From assembly GCA_017543905.1 (NCBI GenBank), contig JAFYFC010000023.1:62001-126000 (forward strand): a DNA stretch of 64,000 nucleotides, given 5' to 3'. Position numbers and translations under genes: made by a program. Under the pieces are notes generated by a model. It was not told where the DNA came from. It saw only the letters and a program-made list of their open reading frames with translations, and did not search any database. This DNA comes from Clostridia bacterium (GTDB taxonomy: Bacteria > Bacillota > Clostridia > Christensenellales > Aristaeellaceae). The number at the start of each line of letters is the position of its first letter. Position 1 is the stretch's first letter. Below are positions 17,969-27,014 of this stretch, one piece after another.

Positions 17969-19258
17969 ATGAAATTTGAGCTTATGCATCCGGCAGATCA
18001 ATTGGTAATGATAATGGATCGCATATATCAGTACGGAATGACGACGACTTCCGGAGGCAATCTTTCGATACTCGACGAGAACGGAGATATCTGGATCACC
18101 CCCTCCGGCATCGACAAGGGCAGCCTTACGCGCGCGGACATAAACTGCGTAAAGCCCGACGGAACGATACTCGGGCCGCACAAGCCCAGCGTGGAGCTTC
18201 CGTTCCATAAGGAAATATACCGCATCAGGCCCGACCTGCACGGTATCGTGCATGCGCATCCCCCGACGCTGGTTGCGTTTTCGCTGGCCCGCAAAATCCC
18301 CGATACGCATCTGGTGCCTAACGCCAAGCTCGTATGCGGCTCGGTGGCTATGGCCAAATACGACGTGCCCGGCAGCGAGCAGCTTGGAAAGAATATCGCC
18401 GAGAAATTCGCCGAAGGCCACAACACCGTAATACTCGAAAACCACGGCGTCGTCTGCGGCTCGAGCGATCTGTTCCACGCGTTCATGGCGTTCGAAACGC
18501 TGGATTTCTGCGGCAGGCTGGAAATAGACGCCAAAAAACTGGCAAATCCGCGTTCGCTTTCAGACAGCGAGATCGCACTAGAAAGCGACAAGGCGCATCC
18601 CGCGCTCGACGCGTTCGTAGCAAAGGTCATAAGCAGCGAGGAAAAGGCCGGACGGCGCGACATGTGCAGCCTTGTACACCGCGCTTACGATCAGAGGCTG
18701 TTCACGAGCACACAGGGCACATTCTCCATGCGCCTGTCCGACGGTTCCTTCCTGGTTACTCCCTACATGAAGGACAGGAAATACATAGAGTCCGAGGATA
18801 TCGTCCGCATCAAAAACGGCATGTGCGAGGAGGGCAAAACGCCTTCGCGCGCTTCGCTTTTGATCAAGCACATATTCGATACCCATCCGGAAATCAATTC
18901 GGTCATCATCGCGCATCCTCCGGCCATAATGGCGTTTGCGGTAACGGACGCCGAGTTCGATTCGCGCACGATACCCGAAAGCTACATCGCCCTCAGAGAC
19001 GTCAAGCGTGTGCCGTATGCGTCGAGCACTCTCGACATCGAGGGAACAGCGAAGAAGTTCTGCTCCTCTACGCCGGTTCTGATAGTGGACAACAAGTGCG
19101 TGATCGTAGCGGGCAATTCTCTGCTTAATGCGTTCGACAAGCTCGAGGTGCTTGAATACAGCGCCAAGGCGATAATCGCCGCGCAGGATATAGGCAAGAT
19201 CGTCCAGATCACACCCGAAGAGATAGACGAGATAAAAACAGCGTTCAAGCTCGATTAA
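17969..19258 (+). CDS. Tandem class II aldolase/adducin-domain protein with degenerate second domain
   Basis: A 429-residue protein made of two class II aldolase/adducin domains. The ATG at 17969 follows AAAGGAGTGAG; an upstream in-frame TTG at 17951 lies before the RBS. Domain 1 (about 7-190) has the full active site of fuculose/rhamnulose-phosphate aldolases: Glu76 in PSVELPFH, His95 and His97 in VHAHPP, and His159 in ENHG. Domain 2 (about 225-425) aligns but has Ala/Ser for Glu, Ile314 for the first His, and Lys376 for the third (DNKC); only His316 remains, so it is probably structural or regulatory. A role with the nearby rhamnulokinase is possible but they are not in one operon. Confidence 0.85.
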   Translation: MKFELMHPADQLVMIMDRIYQYGMTTTSGGNLSILDENGDIWITPSGIDKGSLTRADINCVKPDGTILGPHKPSVELPFHKEIYRIRPDLHGIVHAHPPTLVAFSLARKIPDTHLVPNAKLVCGSVAMAKYDVPGSEQLGKNIAEKFAEGHNTVILENHGVVCGSSDLFHAFMAFETLDFCGRLEIDAKKLANPRSLSDSEIALESDKAHPALDAFVAKVISSEEKAGRRDMCSLVHRAYDQRLFTSTQGTFSMRLSDGSFLVTPYMKDRKYIESEDIVRIKNGMCEEGKTPSRASLLIKHIFDTHPEINSVIIAHPPAIMAFAVTDAEFDSRTIPESYIALRDVKRVPYASSTLDIEGTAKKFCSSTPVLIVDNKCVIVAGNSLLNAFDKLEVLEYSAKAIIAAQDIGKIVQITPEEIDEIKTAFKLD

Positions 19259-19264
19259 ATCAAA

Positions 19265-19306
19265 ACACACAGCCGCAGGGAAGCATATCGCCCTGCGGCT
19301 GTGTGT
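19265..19306. terminator. Bidirectional terminator between the aldolase and nif3 genes
   Basis: A perfect 16-bp stem (starting ACACACAGCCGC) with a 10-nt loop lies between two convergent genes. It is followed by TTATTGTTT on the plus strand and TTTTGATTT on the minus strand, so it can serve both. Confidence 0.85.
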
Positions 19307-19334
19307 TTATTGTTTGGAAATTGCTTCGGATATC

Positions 19335-20129
19335 TCAGAACGATCTTAAGCTGAAGCAATCCACATCGCTCAGATAAACCGGAATGTCTGTGTTTCTTTC
19401 CCTGAGCGCGTTTTCGATGCGCTGCTTTAATGCGCCGACCGCTATTCGCTCAGTGGCGTCATGTCCCGCCTGCAGCGTAGCAAAGCCCTCCTGCGCCAGA
19501 TCGAAGCTGTCGTGATACCGCATTTCACCCGTCAGATATGCGTCCGCTCCCGCTGCGCGCGAAAGCGCGGCGTACTCCCCTCCCGCGCCGCCGCATACGC
19601 ATACAGTTCTTACAAGCCGGTCAGGCTCGCCGTATACCCTGACTGCGTCGCCCAGCGCCGTCCTTACGCGCGCGGCGAATTCCGAAAGCGTGAGCGCCTC
19701 CGTGACTCCAATGCGGAGATATCCTTCCTCGTCGCATTCCGGCTTATGCACATCACGCAGCCCTATGCGCCCGGCAAGTATATCGCTTACACCGCCATCC
19801 GCTTTATCGAAGTTCGTATGAGCGCTGATAACGCACAGACCGTTTCTGATCAGCGCGCAGAGCATACGACCCTCCGCGTCGTCCTCGCTCAGATTTTTGC
19901 GTCCCCCGAACATAATGGGATGATGCGTCACGATGAGGTTTGCGCCTTTCGAAAGCGCGTCCTCGATAACTCTTATGCTCACGTCCAGCGCGCAGTATAT
20001 TCCCGTCACACGCATACCCGCCCTGCCGGAAAGCAGTCCGGAATTGTCCCATGCCTCACATGTCTCAAACGGCGCAAAGCCGTCAATTATTTCGTATATG
20101 TTCCCGCACGTCAAATCAGCGACCGCCAC
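19335..20129 (-). CDS. Nif3-like dinuclear metal-centre protein
   Basis: A 264-residue NIF3 family protein (sometimes called GTP cyclohydrolase 1 type 2 homologue); the cellular role of the family is unsettled. Metal-ligand motifs are IVTHHPIMFGG (His-His), SAHTNFD, and GHDATE near the C-terminus, plus AWDNSGL at the N-terminus. I prefer the GTG at 20129, with GGAGTGGGAACT just upstream and a 19-nt overlap with trmK; an ATG at 20153 gives a longer overlap and an atypical leader. trmK-nif3 is a common Firmicute pair. Confidence 0.9.
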   Translation of the reverse strand: MAVADLTCGNIYEIIDGFAPFETCEAWDNSGLLSGRAGMRVTGIYCALDVSIRVIEDALSKGANLIVTHHPIMFGGRKNLSEDDAEGRMLCALIRNGLCVISAHTNFDKADGGVSDILAGRIGLRDVHKPECDEEGYLRIGVTEALTLSEFAARVRTALGDAVRVYGEPDRLVRTVCVCGGAGGEYAALSRAAGADAYLTGEMRYHDSFDLAQEGFATLQAGHDATERIAVGALKQRIENALRERNTDIPVYLSDVDCFSLRSF

Positions 20130-20770
20130 AGTTCCCACTCCTTTTTCAAGCATGTAATATCTGCGTCTGACGATTTCGAAGCGCCGTCGAGCGCCGTTTT
20201 GGCACAGCCGCAGCGAAAAGCGAAGTATTCGCGCGTTTGTGTGTCAGTTTTGTTGATCAGTACAGGTCCTGCCGTAAGCTCCTCCCAGGTATACGACGAC
20301 TTTCCCAATTGCGTGCGGATAAGCACGTAATGTCTGCCTGCTTCGCTGACCGCGCGTTCGTCCGTAATCGAATAAGCGTTTTCGCACAGCCATTTTCTGA
20401 GCGCGAACAGTGCAGTATTTGCGCCAAGCACAAGTATGCTGCCGCGCAATATGCTTAGGCCGCACGACAGTATGTGCACTATCGTGTTTCCGCCCATGCC
20501 CGCGATTATCGCAGTATCTGGACGCCCCGGCAGCGCGAGCGCTCCGTCCCCGAGATAAAACGCGGCTCTGTCCGTAAGGCCGAGGCTTTCCGCCCGCGTT
20601 CTCGCTTTTGCAAGCGACGGCTCCGAAATATCCGTAAACCACACGTATTCGCATTTTCCGCTTGTCAGCAGCTCGCAGCCGAGCATGCCGTGATCCGTGC
20701 CTATATCGGCCGCAATACGGCAGGAGGGCGTCATAGCGAACGCTTCGGCAAGTCTTTTATCCTTAAGCAT
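20111..20770 (-). CDS. trmK: tRNA (adenine(22)-N1)-methyltransferase TrmK
   Basis: A 219-residue class I SAM methyltransferase that makes m1A22 in tRNA. Motif I appears as IAADIGTDHGMLGCEL and the GMGGNTIVHIL segment follows, both typical for TrmK. It lies between rpoD and the nif3-like gene, the conserved Firmicute context. Confidence 0.94.
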   Translation of the reverse strand: MLKDKRLAEAFAMTPSCRIAADIGTDHGMLGCELLTSGKCEYVWFTDISEPSLAKARTRAESLGLTDRAAFYLGDGALALPGRPDTAIIAGMGGNTIVHILSCGLSILRGSILVLGANTALFALRKWLCENAYSITDERAVSEAGRHYVLIRTQLGKSSYTWEELTAGPVLINKTDTQTREYFAFRCGCAKTALDGASKSSDADITCLKKEWELWRSLI

Positions 20771-20781
20771 TAAAACATCAG

Positions 20782-20803
20782 TGCCGCCGCGAAAGCGGCG
20801 GCA
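20782..20803 (-). terminator. Compact GC hairpin between rpoD and trmK
   Basis: A perfect 9-bp stem (TGCCGCCGC/GCGGCGGCA) closes a 4-nt loop in the 38-bp gap. On the minus strand CTGATGTTTTA follows, which is only a weak U-tract. It may be an incomplete terminator that lowers trmK relative to rpoD; this is inference. Confidence 0.5.
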
Positions 20804-20808
20804 GTAAC

Positions 20809-21897
20809 TCAGTCGAGCGCGTCCTTGAGTTTTTTGGAACGGCTGGGATGCTTGAGCTTTCTTAGCGCCTTGGCCTCTATCTGACGTATGCGCTCGCGCG
20901 TCACCTTGAATTCACGTCCGACCTCTTCGAGCGTCCTCTGGCGGCCGTCCTCAAGCCCAAAGCGCAGCTTAAGCACCATTTCCTCGCGCGGAGTCAGCGT
21001 TGCAAGCACGCCCATCAGCTGCTCCTTGAGCAGCGCGAATGCAGCGGCGTCCGCCGGCGCGGGCGCGTCCTCGTCCGGCAGGAAATCGCCCAAATGGCTG
21101 TCCTCCTCCTCGCCGATCGGGGTTTCAAGCGAAACGGGCTCCTGCGCAATTTTTATGATCTCGCGCACCTTGTCTACAGATATGTCCATCGCCTCAGCGA
21201 TTTCCTCAGGCTGCGGCTCGCGTCCGTATTCCTGCAGCAGCTGACGCGACACGCGTATAAGCTTGTTTATGGTCTCGACCATATGCACGGGTATGCGTAT
21301 CGTGCGCGCCTGATCTGCGATCGCGCGGGTGATAGCCTGACGAATCCACCATGTAGCGTAGGTTGAAAACTTATAGCCCTTACGGTAATCGAACTTATCG
21401 ACGGCCTTGATTAAGCCTAAATTGCCCTCCTGTATAAGATCCAGAAACAGCATGCCGCGGCCGACGTATCTTTTGGCTATCGATACGACAAGCCTCAGAT
21501 TTGCCTCGCACAGCTTCTGCTTGGCTTCCTCGTCGCCGTTTTCCATGCGCTTGGCAAGCTCGATTTCTTCCTCCGCGGTAAGCAGCGGCACCTTGCCGAT
21601 ATCCTTTAAGTACATGCGTACGGGGTCGTCAATGCTTACGCCGTCCGGCACGGAAATATCTATCTTTTCTTCTGCATTCTGAATAACCGGCACGACTGCG
21701 GCTATTTCGTTTTCTTTTAATACCTCGATATTAAGCTCGCTCAGCGTGTCGAGGATTTTATCAAACTGGTCGGGCTCGATCTCGCAATCCGTGAACTGTT
21801 CGGTTATTTCTTTCAGGGTGAGTCCGCCCTTGCTTTTTCCCGTCTCGATAAGGTCACGTATGCGGTTTGAAATGAGCTCGCTGTTTTCGTTTTTCAA
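20809..21897 (-). CDS. rpoD: Primary sigma factor RpoD (SigA)
   Basis: The housekeeping sigma factor, 362 residues as in Firmicutes. All regions are visible: 1.2 ([17 protein letters not shown]), 2 ([18 protein letters not shown], then [19 protein letters not shown] and [11 protein letters not shown]), 3 ([13 protein letters not shown]) and 4 ([15 protein letters not shown], then [19 protein letters not shown]). It follows dnaG, giving the macromolecular-synthesis pair without rpsU. Confidence 0.98.
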   Translation of the reverse strand: MKNENSELISNRIRDLIETGKSKGGLTLKEITEQFTDCEIEPDQFDKILDTLSELNIEVLKENEIAAVVPVIQNAEEKIDISVPDGVSIDDPVRMYLKDIGKVPLLTAEEEIELAKRMENGDEEAKQKLCEANLRLVVSIAKRYVGRGMLFLDLIQEGNLGLIKAVDKFDYRKGYKFSTYATWWIRQAITRAIADQARTIRIPVHMVETINKLIRVSRQLLQEYGREPQPEEIAEAMDISVDKVREIIKIAQEPVSLETPIGEEEDSHLGDFLPDEDAPAPADAAAFALLKEQLMGVLATLTPREEMVLKLRFGLEDGRQRTLEEVGREFKVTRERIRQIEAKALRKLKHPSRSKKLKDALD

Positions 21898-21924
21898 AGG
21901 TATGCACTCCTTCCGTTGAAGCTG

Positions 21925-23655
21925 TCACAGCTTCATCAAAAGCTCGTTCAGGCGCTGTGTGATTTCTTCTTTTTCGTCCTCGCGTGCCGTGCTCAGGCGT
22001 TCGGTCAGTATAGATATCCTGCTGTTCAGTCTTTGACGCCTTACCGTGGCAAGCAGTTCCTCCGCCAGCTTGCGCGCCGCGTCCGGCGTTTCCGGTAAAG
22101 GCGTATATGAGATTGCTTCCAATGCCTGCGCAGTCTGTTCCTCCGGCAGACTGTCTATAAAGGCTCCGGGTTTTTCGCCCGCTGAGAGATTCGTACAGAT
22201 TTCCGCATAAAGCTCGTTGTCGAAATCCTCGCTTTTTACAATGTCAGGTCCGATCAACCCCGCCGCAAGCAGAGCTATCAGCAGCTTCTGCGCGTTTTCG
22301 GATTCGTTCGCGGGCTTTGCGATATCACGCGGTCTGGCGATCCTGCGCTCCGGCTGAGGCTGCACGCTTACCTGCCCTATTTGGCGCATAAGCACGTCAC
22401 GTGTATAGCCTGTGCGCGCGGACAGCTCGCGCAGATAGTTTTCAAGCTCGACGGCGTTGTCCAAGGTCTTCAGTATACGGCAGCATCTTACCGTATACTC
22501 GGTCATTCCCTCCTGCGTGGAAAGCTCCAGCCCGTCCTCGGCTCTCAGCATGCGGTATTTGGCGGGCTTGTGACGCGGGAGCTTTTCCCATTCTTCGCGC
22601 CCGCGCGCCTTCAGAAATTCGTCCGGATCCATACCGGAAGGATAATCTATTACGCGCACGTCGAGACCTGCGCCGTCGGTTATGTCGAGCGCGCGCAGCG
22701 CGGCCTTTTGTCCGGCGGCGTCGCCGTCATAGCTTATCCAAAGCTCCCGGGCGTAGCGTTTTATCAGCCTGACCTGTTCCTCCGTAAGCGCAGTGCCGAG
22801 CGTGGCTATCACGCCGCTTATACCGTGTTTGAGCAGCATCACGGTGTCCATGTAGCCCTCGACGAGTATGAGCCTGTTCGGACGAGGCACGTCTTTTCCG
22901 AGGCTGAAATTGAGGCCGTATAAGCCGTTTCGCTTGCTGAAAACAGGCGTGTCGGACGTATTCAGGTATTTGGGCTCGCCCTTTCCCATTACGCGTCCGC
23001 CGAAGCCGAGCACATGCCCCCGCGGATTGATGATCGGGAACATTACCCGTTCGCGGAACATGTCGTATACGCGCCCCTCGTTTTCTCCGGATAGCCAGGC
23101 CTTGCGTATTACGTCCTCGCTGAAGCCTTCTTTTACCAGCGCGTCGTGCAGCTCGCTTCCGTGCGCTGGCGCCGCGCCCAGACCAAAGCGCTTTATGTCG
23201 CTGTCGTTCAGCCCGCGCTCGTACAGGTACTTAAGCGCAGACGCGCCTTCACTTTGCCATATACGCGCATGATAGAAGCGCGCGGCGAAGCGATTGGCCT
23301 CGTATATCCTGTCCTTCAGATCGTTTTCGTACGCAGACTGCGCAGGTCTTGCGCTGCGTTCCGGCAGCTCCATATGAGCCCGTTCCGCAAGCAGCTTTAT
23401 CGCTTCGATCTTTTCGATATGCTCGTATTCGCTCAGAAACGTTATGCTGTTTCCGCCTTTATGGCAGCCGAAGCAATAAAACAGTCCGGTTTCGGGATCC
23501 ACATTGAATGAAGGCGTTTTTTCATTGTGGAACGGGCAGCACGCCCAAAGCTTTCTGCCCTTTCTGTTCAGGGTGACGTATTCACCCACCACTTCTTCAA
23601 TGGGAACGCGGGATAAGAGCTCGTCGATCCATGCGTTGTCAAGTCTGCCTGCCAT
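21925..23655 (-). CDS. dnaG: DNA primase DnaG
   Basis: A 576-residue primase. The N-terminal CHC2 zinc-ribbon has CPFHNEKTPSF and CFGCHKGG; the TOPRIM domain has LILVEGYMDTVML and the acidic SYDGDAAGQKA. The C-terminal DnaB-binding part is short and poorly conserved. It precedes rpoD by 27 bp. No strong promoter was recognised directly upstream, where a weak hairpin sits. Confidence 0.97.
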   Translation of the reverse strand: MAGRLDNAWIDELLSRVPIEEVVGEYVTLNRKGRKLWACCPFHNEKTPSFNVDPETGLFYCFGCHKGGNSITFLSEYEHIEKIEAIKLLAERAHMELPERSARPAQSAYENDLKDRIYEANRFAARFYHARIWQSEGASALKYLYERGLNDSDIKRFGLGAAPAHGSELHDALVKEGFSEDVIRKAWLSGENEGRVYDMFRERVMFPIINPRGHVLGFGGRVMGKGEPKYLNTSDTPVFSKRNGLYGLNFSLGKDVPRPNRLILVEGYMDTVMLLKHGISGVIATLGTALTEEQVRLIKRYARELWISYDGDAAGQKAALRALDITDGAGLDVRVIDYPSGMDPDEFLKARGREEWEKLPRHKPAKYRMLRAEDGLELSTQEGMTEYTVRCCRILKTLDNAVELENYLRELSARTGYTRDVLMRQIGQVSVQPQPERRIARPRDIAKPANESENAQKLLIALLAAGLIGPDIVKSEDFDNELYAEICTNLSAGEKPGAFIDSLPEEQTAQALEAISYTPLPETPDAARKLAEELLATVRRQRLNSRISILTERLSTAREDEKEEITQRLNELLMKL

Positions 23656-23709
23656 TTATGCTCCAATAAAGTTCGGGTAACGTCAGCCTTTATGAACGCA
23701 ATAATTCAA

Positions 23710-23729
23710 CAGGAAATCTAAATTTCCTG
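23710..23729 (-). terminator. Weak hairpin at the end of the ABC permease gene
   Basis: CAGGAAAT pairs with ATTTCCTG around a 4-nt loop in the 109-bp gap between the permease stop and dnaG. It is followed on the minus strand by TTGAATTATT. It may partly separate the sugar locus from dnaG-rpoD. Confidence 0.4.
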
Positions 23730-23764
23730 CTTTACGGCAAAAGATTACAATTATTTTAAACTTT

Positions 23765-24619
23765 TTACGCTTTTACGCTGCCTGCGAGCAGACCGCTCAC
23801 AAAATGCTTTTGAGCAAACATGAACACCGCATAAATCGGCAAACTTACCGTAAGCGTAGCCGCCATCAGCAGGTTCCAGTAGATTTCTCCTTCGTCACGG
23901 AACGAGGTGAGCGCAAGCTGCACGGTTTTGAGCTTTTCTCCGTTCGTGGCTACCAGCGGCCAGGTGTATTCGTTCCATGTACCGGTAAACTTAAGCACTC
24001 CCAGAGACGCCAATACGGGCCCGCTGAGCGGGAGATATATGTTTATGTAGGCTCTTATGCGGCCGCAGCCGTCCATCATGGCGGCGTCGTCAAGCTCCTG
24101 CGGAAAGGAGACATAAAACTGTCTGCACAAAAACACGCCGAACGAGCCTGCGATATACGGTATGACGAGCCCCGGAAACGTGTTTATCAGTCCGGTTTTG
24201 CTCGAAACGGCATTTATGTGCCTGAGCAAAGAAAACACCGGTATAAGCGTTACCTGTGTGGGCACCATCATTCCGAGCAGTATAAGCGCGAAGAGGACGT
24301 TTCTCCCTTTAAAGGAGATGCGCGCGAACGCATAGCCTGCCATGGAATTGATTATTAATGAAATAAGCACCGTAACGAGCGTAACGAGCGCGCTGTTTTT
24401 GAAGTACCGCAGCCAGCTGCCCGTGGTCAGCGCGGTCGCGTAATTTGAAAACGCAGGCTTTGCTGGTATTATCACAGGCTCATGCGCATATACCTCGTTC
24501 ATCGTCTGCAGCGATACGGATACCGTAAGCAACAGCGGGAACAGAGTGATAAGCGCCAGCACGCCGACGATAAGCAGTGTCGCCGCCTTGTATACGTGAT
24601 CGGAGGAAGTCGCTTTCAT
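23765..24619 (-). CDS. Carbohydrate ABC transporter permease (MalG type)
   Basis: A 284-residue inner-membrane permease with six predicted helices, of the binding-protein-dependent sugar importer type (CUT1). The EAA loop that contacts the ATPase reads DDAAMMDGCGRIRAYINIYLPL (key residues D-A-A---D-G, then LPL). It overlaps the partner permease by 4 nt. No ATP-binding protein gene is present, as is usual in Firmicutes where a shared MsmX-type ATPase serves several importers. Confidence 0.92.
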   Translation of the reverse strand: MKATSSDHVYKAATLLIVGVLALITLFPLLLTVSVSLQTMNEVYAHEPVIIPAKPAFSNYATALTTGSWLRYFKNSALVTLVTVLISLIINSMAGYAFARISFKGRNVLFALILLGMMVPTQVTLIPVFSLLRHINAVSSKTGLINTFPGLVIPYIAGSFGVFLCRQFYVSFPQELDDAAMMDGCGRIRAYINIYLPLSGPVLASLGVLKFTGTWNEYTWPLVATNGEKLKTVQLALTSFRDEGEIYWNLLMAATLTVSLPIYAVFMFAQKHFVSGLLAGSVKA

Positions 24620-25500
24620 CTGCCGTATACCTCCGTCTCGCCTTTCATATTAAGGCGGTAATTTATGGCGGTGAGCGCCATGACTATGAGCAGCAGCACG
24701 ACCGCCATGGCCGCAGCGTAGCCCATACGGAATTCGCCAAAGCCATAAACGTATATCTGATGAACGATGGTGGTAGTCTCGTTCATGGGATCGCCGCGGG
24801 TCATTATCTGTACCTGCTCGAAGGTCTTGAACGAATCGACCATCGTGGTTATGAACACGAAAAACGCAACCGGCCTAATCAGCGGCAGGGTGATGGATAC
24901 GAGCTTTCTTGCCTCGCCCGCGCCGTCGACCGTAGCGGCCTCATACAATTCGGCCGGTATGGAATTTATGCCGGCCAGATATATAAGCATGCAGTAGCCG
25001 AGATTCTTCCAGATATTTATAAGAATCAGGCAGTAAAGCGCAAGGCGCGTGTCGAACAGCCAGTTTTCGCCCTCAAAGCCCAAATATTCAAGCGCTTTGT
25101 TTATAAAGCCGTGGTTTGGGTCAAGCAGCATCAGCCATATCATGGAAACCGCCGTCATGGAAGTCGCATAAGGATATAAAAACAAAAGGCGCAGCCATTT
25201 TACCCATTTGCCCGCCTTCCTGAGCGCGGCAGCCATAAAAAAACCGAGCAGCGTCAGAAACGGCACGCTGATGAACGCGTACACGAACGTGTTTCTGACT
25301 GCTTTCAAAAAAGTCGTATCTTTGAAAAGACGGGCAAAGTTTTTAAGCCCCGTCCAGGACGCGGTATTCAGATTATAATCCGTAAAGCTGTAATACAGGT
25401 TCACAGCCGTAGGATACAGTACAAACAGCGCAAAAAACGTCAGAAACGGAAACAGCAGCAAAAGCGCCGCAGCCGTATCGCGTTTTTTAAGGTGTCTCAT
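24616..25500 (-). CDS. Carbohydrate ABC transporter permease (MalF type)
   Basis: A 294-residue permease with six predicted helices, starting LLLFPFLTFFALFVLYP. The EAA loop reads YEAATVDGAGEARKLVSITLP (shown in part: EAATVDGAG). GGAG precedes the start. It is the partner of the downstream MalG-type gene and lies after the binding-protein gene. Confidence 0.92.
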   Translation of the reverse strand: MRHLKKRDTAAALLLLFPFLTFFALFVLYPTAVNLYYSFTDYNLNTASWTGLKNFARLFKDTTFLKAVRNTFVYAFISVPFLTLLGFFMAAALRKAGKWVKWLRLLFLYPYATSMTAVSMIWLMLLDPNHGFINKALEYLGFEGENWLFDTRLALYCLILINIWKNLGYCMLIYLAGINSIPAELYEAATVDGAGEARKLVSITLPLIRPVAFFVFITTMVDSFKTFEQVQIMTRGDPMNETTTIVHQIYVYGFGEFRMGYAAAMAVVLLLIVMALTAINYRLNMKGETEVYGR

Positions 25501-25535
25501 GGTTTACTCCGGGAGTAATCGAATTAATGAAGCTC

Positions 25536-25563
25536 CGGCGCGGACTAAAACGTTCCCGCGCCG
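25536..25563 (-). other. Intercistronic hairpin between binding protein and permease
   Basis: CGGCGCGG pairs with CCGCGCCG around a 12-nt loop, with extra pairs outside. Hairpins at this place in ABC operons often protect the binding-protein mRNA and lower permease expression; that role is inferred here. Confidence 0.55.
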
Positions 25564-25599
25564 AAGCCGGTTTACTTAGGCTCTGAGCGTTTTTAATTG

Positions 25600-26820
25600 T
25601 CAGTTCCCCATGCGGAATTCTATGTCAGCCTGTGCTTTTTGCAGTGCGGCGTCCGCATCGGTTCCGCCGAAAATCACGCTCTGGCTCAGTTCGTTTCTGA
25701 CTGCCTGGAAGGAAGTGGACCAGGTCACGCGCGGCATGCCCGTGCCGTATTCGACACAGAGACTGCGCATATCGTTCCACTCATCCATCTTAGAATACGC
25801 TTCGACCAACGACTTGCGGGTCACGGGTATTTTTACCATTTCCGCGCGTTTCAGAGTACTTTCGCTTGACAGAACGAACGATATGAACTCGAACGCCTCG
25901 TCCGGATGCTCGCAGCCGGTACCGATAAACAGCATGTTGCAGCCGCAGAAGGAAGCAGGCGTACCGTTGTTGGGCGGGAGCGCGATGCCGACCTTGCCGG
26001 CGTATTCCGGATTATTGAGCATGGTGGTGAGCGCGGCGTTGTTTATAAGCGTCATTGCGGCGTTTCCGGTCACAAACGGATTGACCTCGCTTGAAGAATA
26101 CGTAAGGTTAACCTCCGGAAGCAGCTCTGCAAGAAACGCCAGCGCTTCCTTCACTTCGTCATTTCCTTCAAATACAGGTTCGCCGTCCTCGATGTAGCGT
26201 CCGCCGTTGCCGTAAACAAATACGTCGAGCTCGACCAGATTGCCTCCGGTCTGCGGGTAGCAGAAGCCCGAAAAGGCGACGTTTCCGTTATCGTCGTACT
26301 GCGTCAGCTCCCGCGCGGTATCGGCCAGCTCCTCCCACGTGGTCGGGACATCCCTGCCGATTTCCTCCAAAAGATCGATTCTGTATGCGAACACGTAGGG
26401 CGTTACGCTGTAGCCCAGCCCGTAAACATGGCCGTTATAGGTGCCGTTGGCGAGTACTGCCTCCATTATATCGTCTTTGCCTTCCCACGCTTCGAAGTAC
26501 TCGTCGATAGGTGCGTACTGTTCGGCTTCGACTCTCTGCGCCACGGAGAGTATGCCGTGTCCCATTACATCCACGCCGTCGCCGGATGCGAAGCGCGTAT
26601 TCAGGTATGTATCCATGGCGTCGCCGATCGCTTTTTCGTCGTATTCGATCTTAATGTTCGGGTGTGCGGTCTCGAACTCCCCTATCACCCACTCCCAATA
26701 GGCGCGTTCGGCTTCATCCGTGCCTATGCGCACGAACGTGAGGGTGACGTTTTCCTCTGCACAGGCGCATGCGGCGAACAGCATGAGCGCAGACAGCAAG
26801 ACGGCAATAAGCTTTTTCAT
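25600..26820 (-). CDS. ABC transporter extracellular sugar-binding protein
   Basis: A 406-residue solute-binding protein of the carbohydrate type (cluster 1). The N-terminus is a signal peptide (MKKLIAVLLSALMLFAACAC, about 21 residues). It is either cleaved at ACA-EEN or lipid-anchored through Cys in FAAC; the lipobox is poor. The mature part begins VTLTFVRIGTDEAERAYWEW and contains the TWEELADTARELT segment typical of this family. It lies upstream of the two permease genes. The bound sugar is unknown, though the neighbouring oxidoreductases suggest a glycoside or modified sugar. Confidence 0.9.
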   Translation of the reverse strand: MKKLIAVLLSALMLFAACACAEENVTLTFVRIGTDEAERAYWEWVIGEFETAHPNIKIEYDEKAIGDAMDTYLNTRFASGDGVDVMGHGILSVAQRVEAEQYAPIDEYFEAWEGKDDIMEAVLANGTYNGHVYGLGYSVTPYVFAYRIDLLEEIGRDVPTTWEELADTARELTQYDDNGNVAFSGFCYPQTGGNLVELDVFVYGNGGRYIEDGEPVFEGNDEVKEALAFLAELLPEVNLTYSSSEVNPFVTGNAAMTLINNAALTTMLNNPEYAGKVGIALPPNNGTPASFCGCNMLFIGTGCEHPDEAFEFISFVLSSESTLKRAEMVKIPVTRKSLVEAYSKMDEWNDMRSLCVEYGTGMPRVTWSTSFQAVRNELSQSVIFGGTDADAALQKAQADIEFRMGN

Positions 26821-26931
26821 AATGTTTCTCCCATACTGTGAATTGAATATTCCGGGCTGTAGGTGTTTATTAAGGCGTCAGTAGCCATAACAGACCGCAA
26901 ATGCAAAAGCGCATTTCGAAGCCTTATTTAA

Positions 26932-26962
26932 CAGACCGCGGGGTTTGCGCCCCGCCGGTCTG
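26932..26962 (-). terminator. Strong hairpin between oxidoreductase 1 and the binding-protein gene
   Basis: CAGACCGCGGGG pairs with CCCCGCCGGTCTG around a 6-nt loop with one bulge. On the minus strand GTTAAATAAGG follows. A smaller AAATGC/GCATTT hairpin lies just downstream. This may end the upstream transcript or act in RNA processing. Confidence 0.5.
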
Positions 26963-27014
26963 CCGTGTTCGCGGCCTTTGTAAGGCTGCGTAGCTTCGGT
27001 CGATATACGCTTCG

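Noticed and set aside
25600..26820. Lipoprotein call for the first sugar-binding protein
   Set aside because: The sequence around the Cys residues (LFAACAC) is a poor lipobox and an ACA signal-peptidase I site is equally likely, so anchoring was left open.
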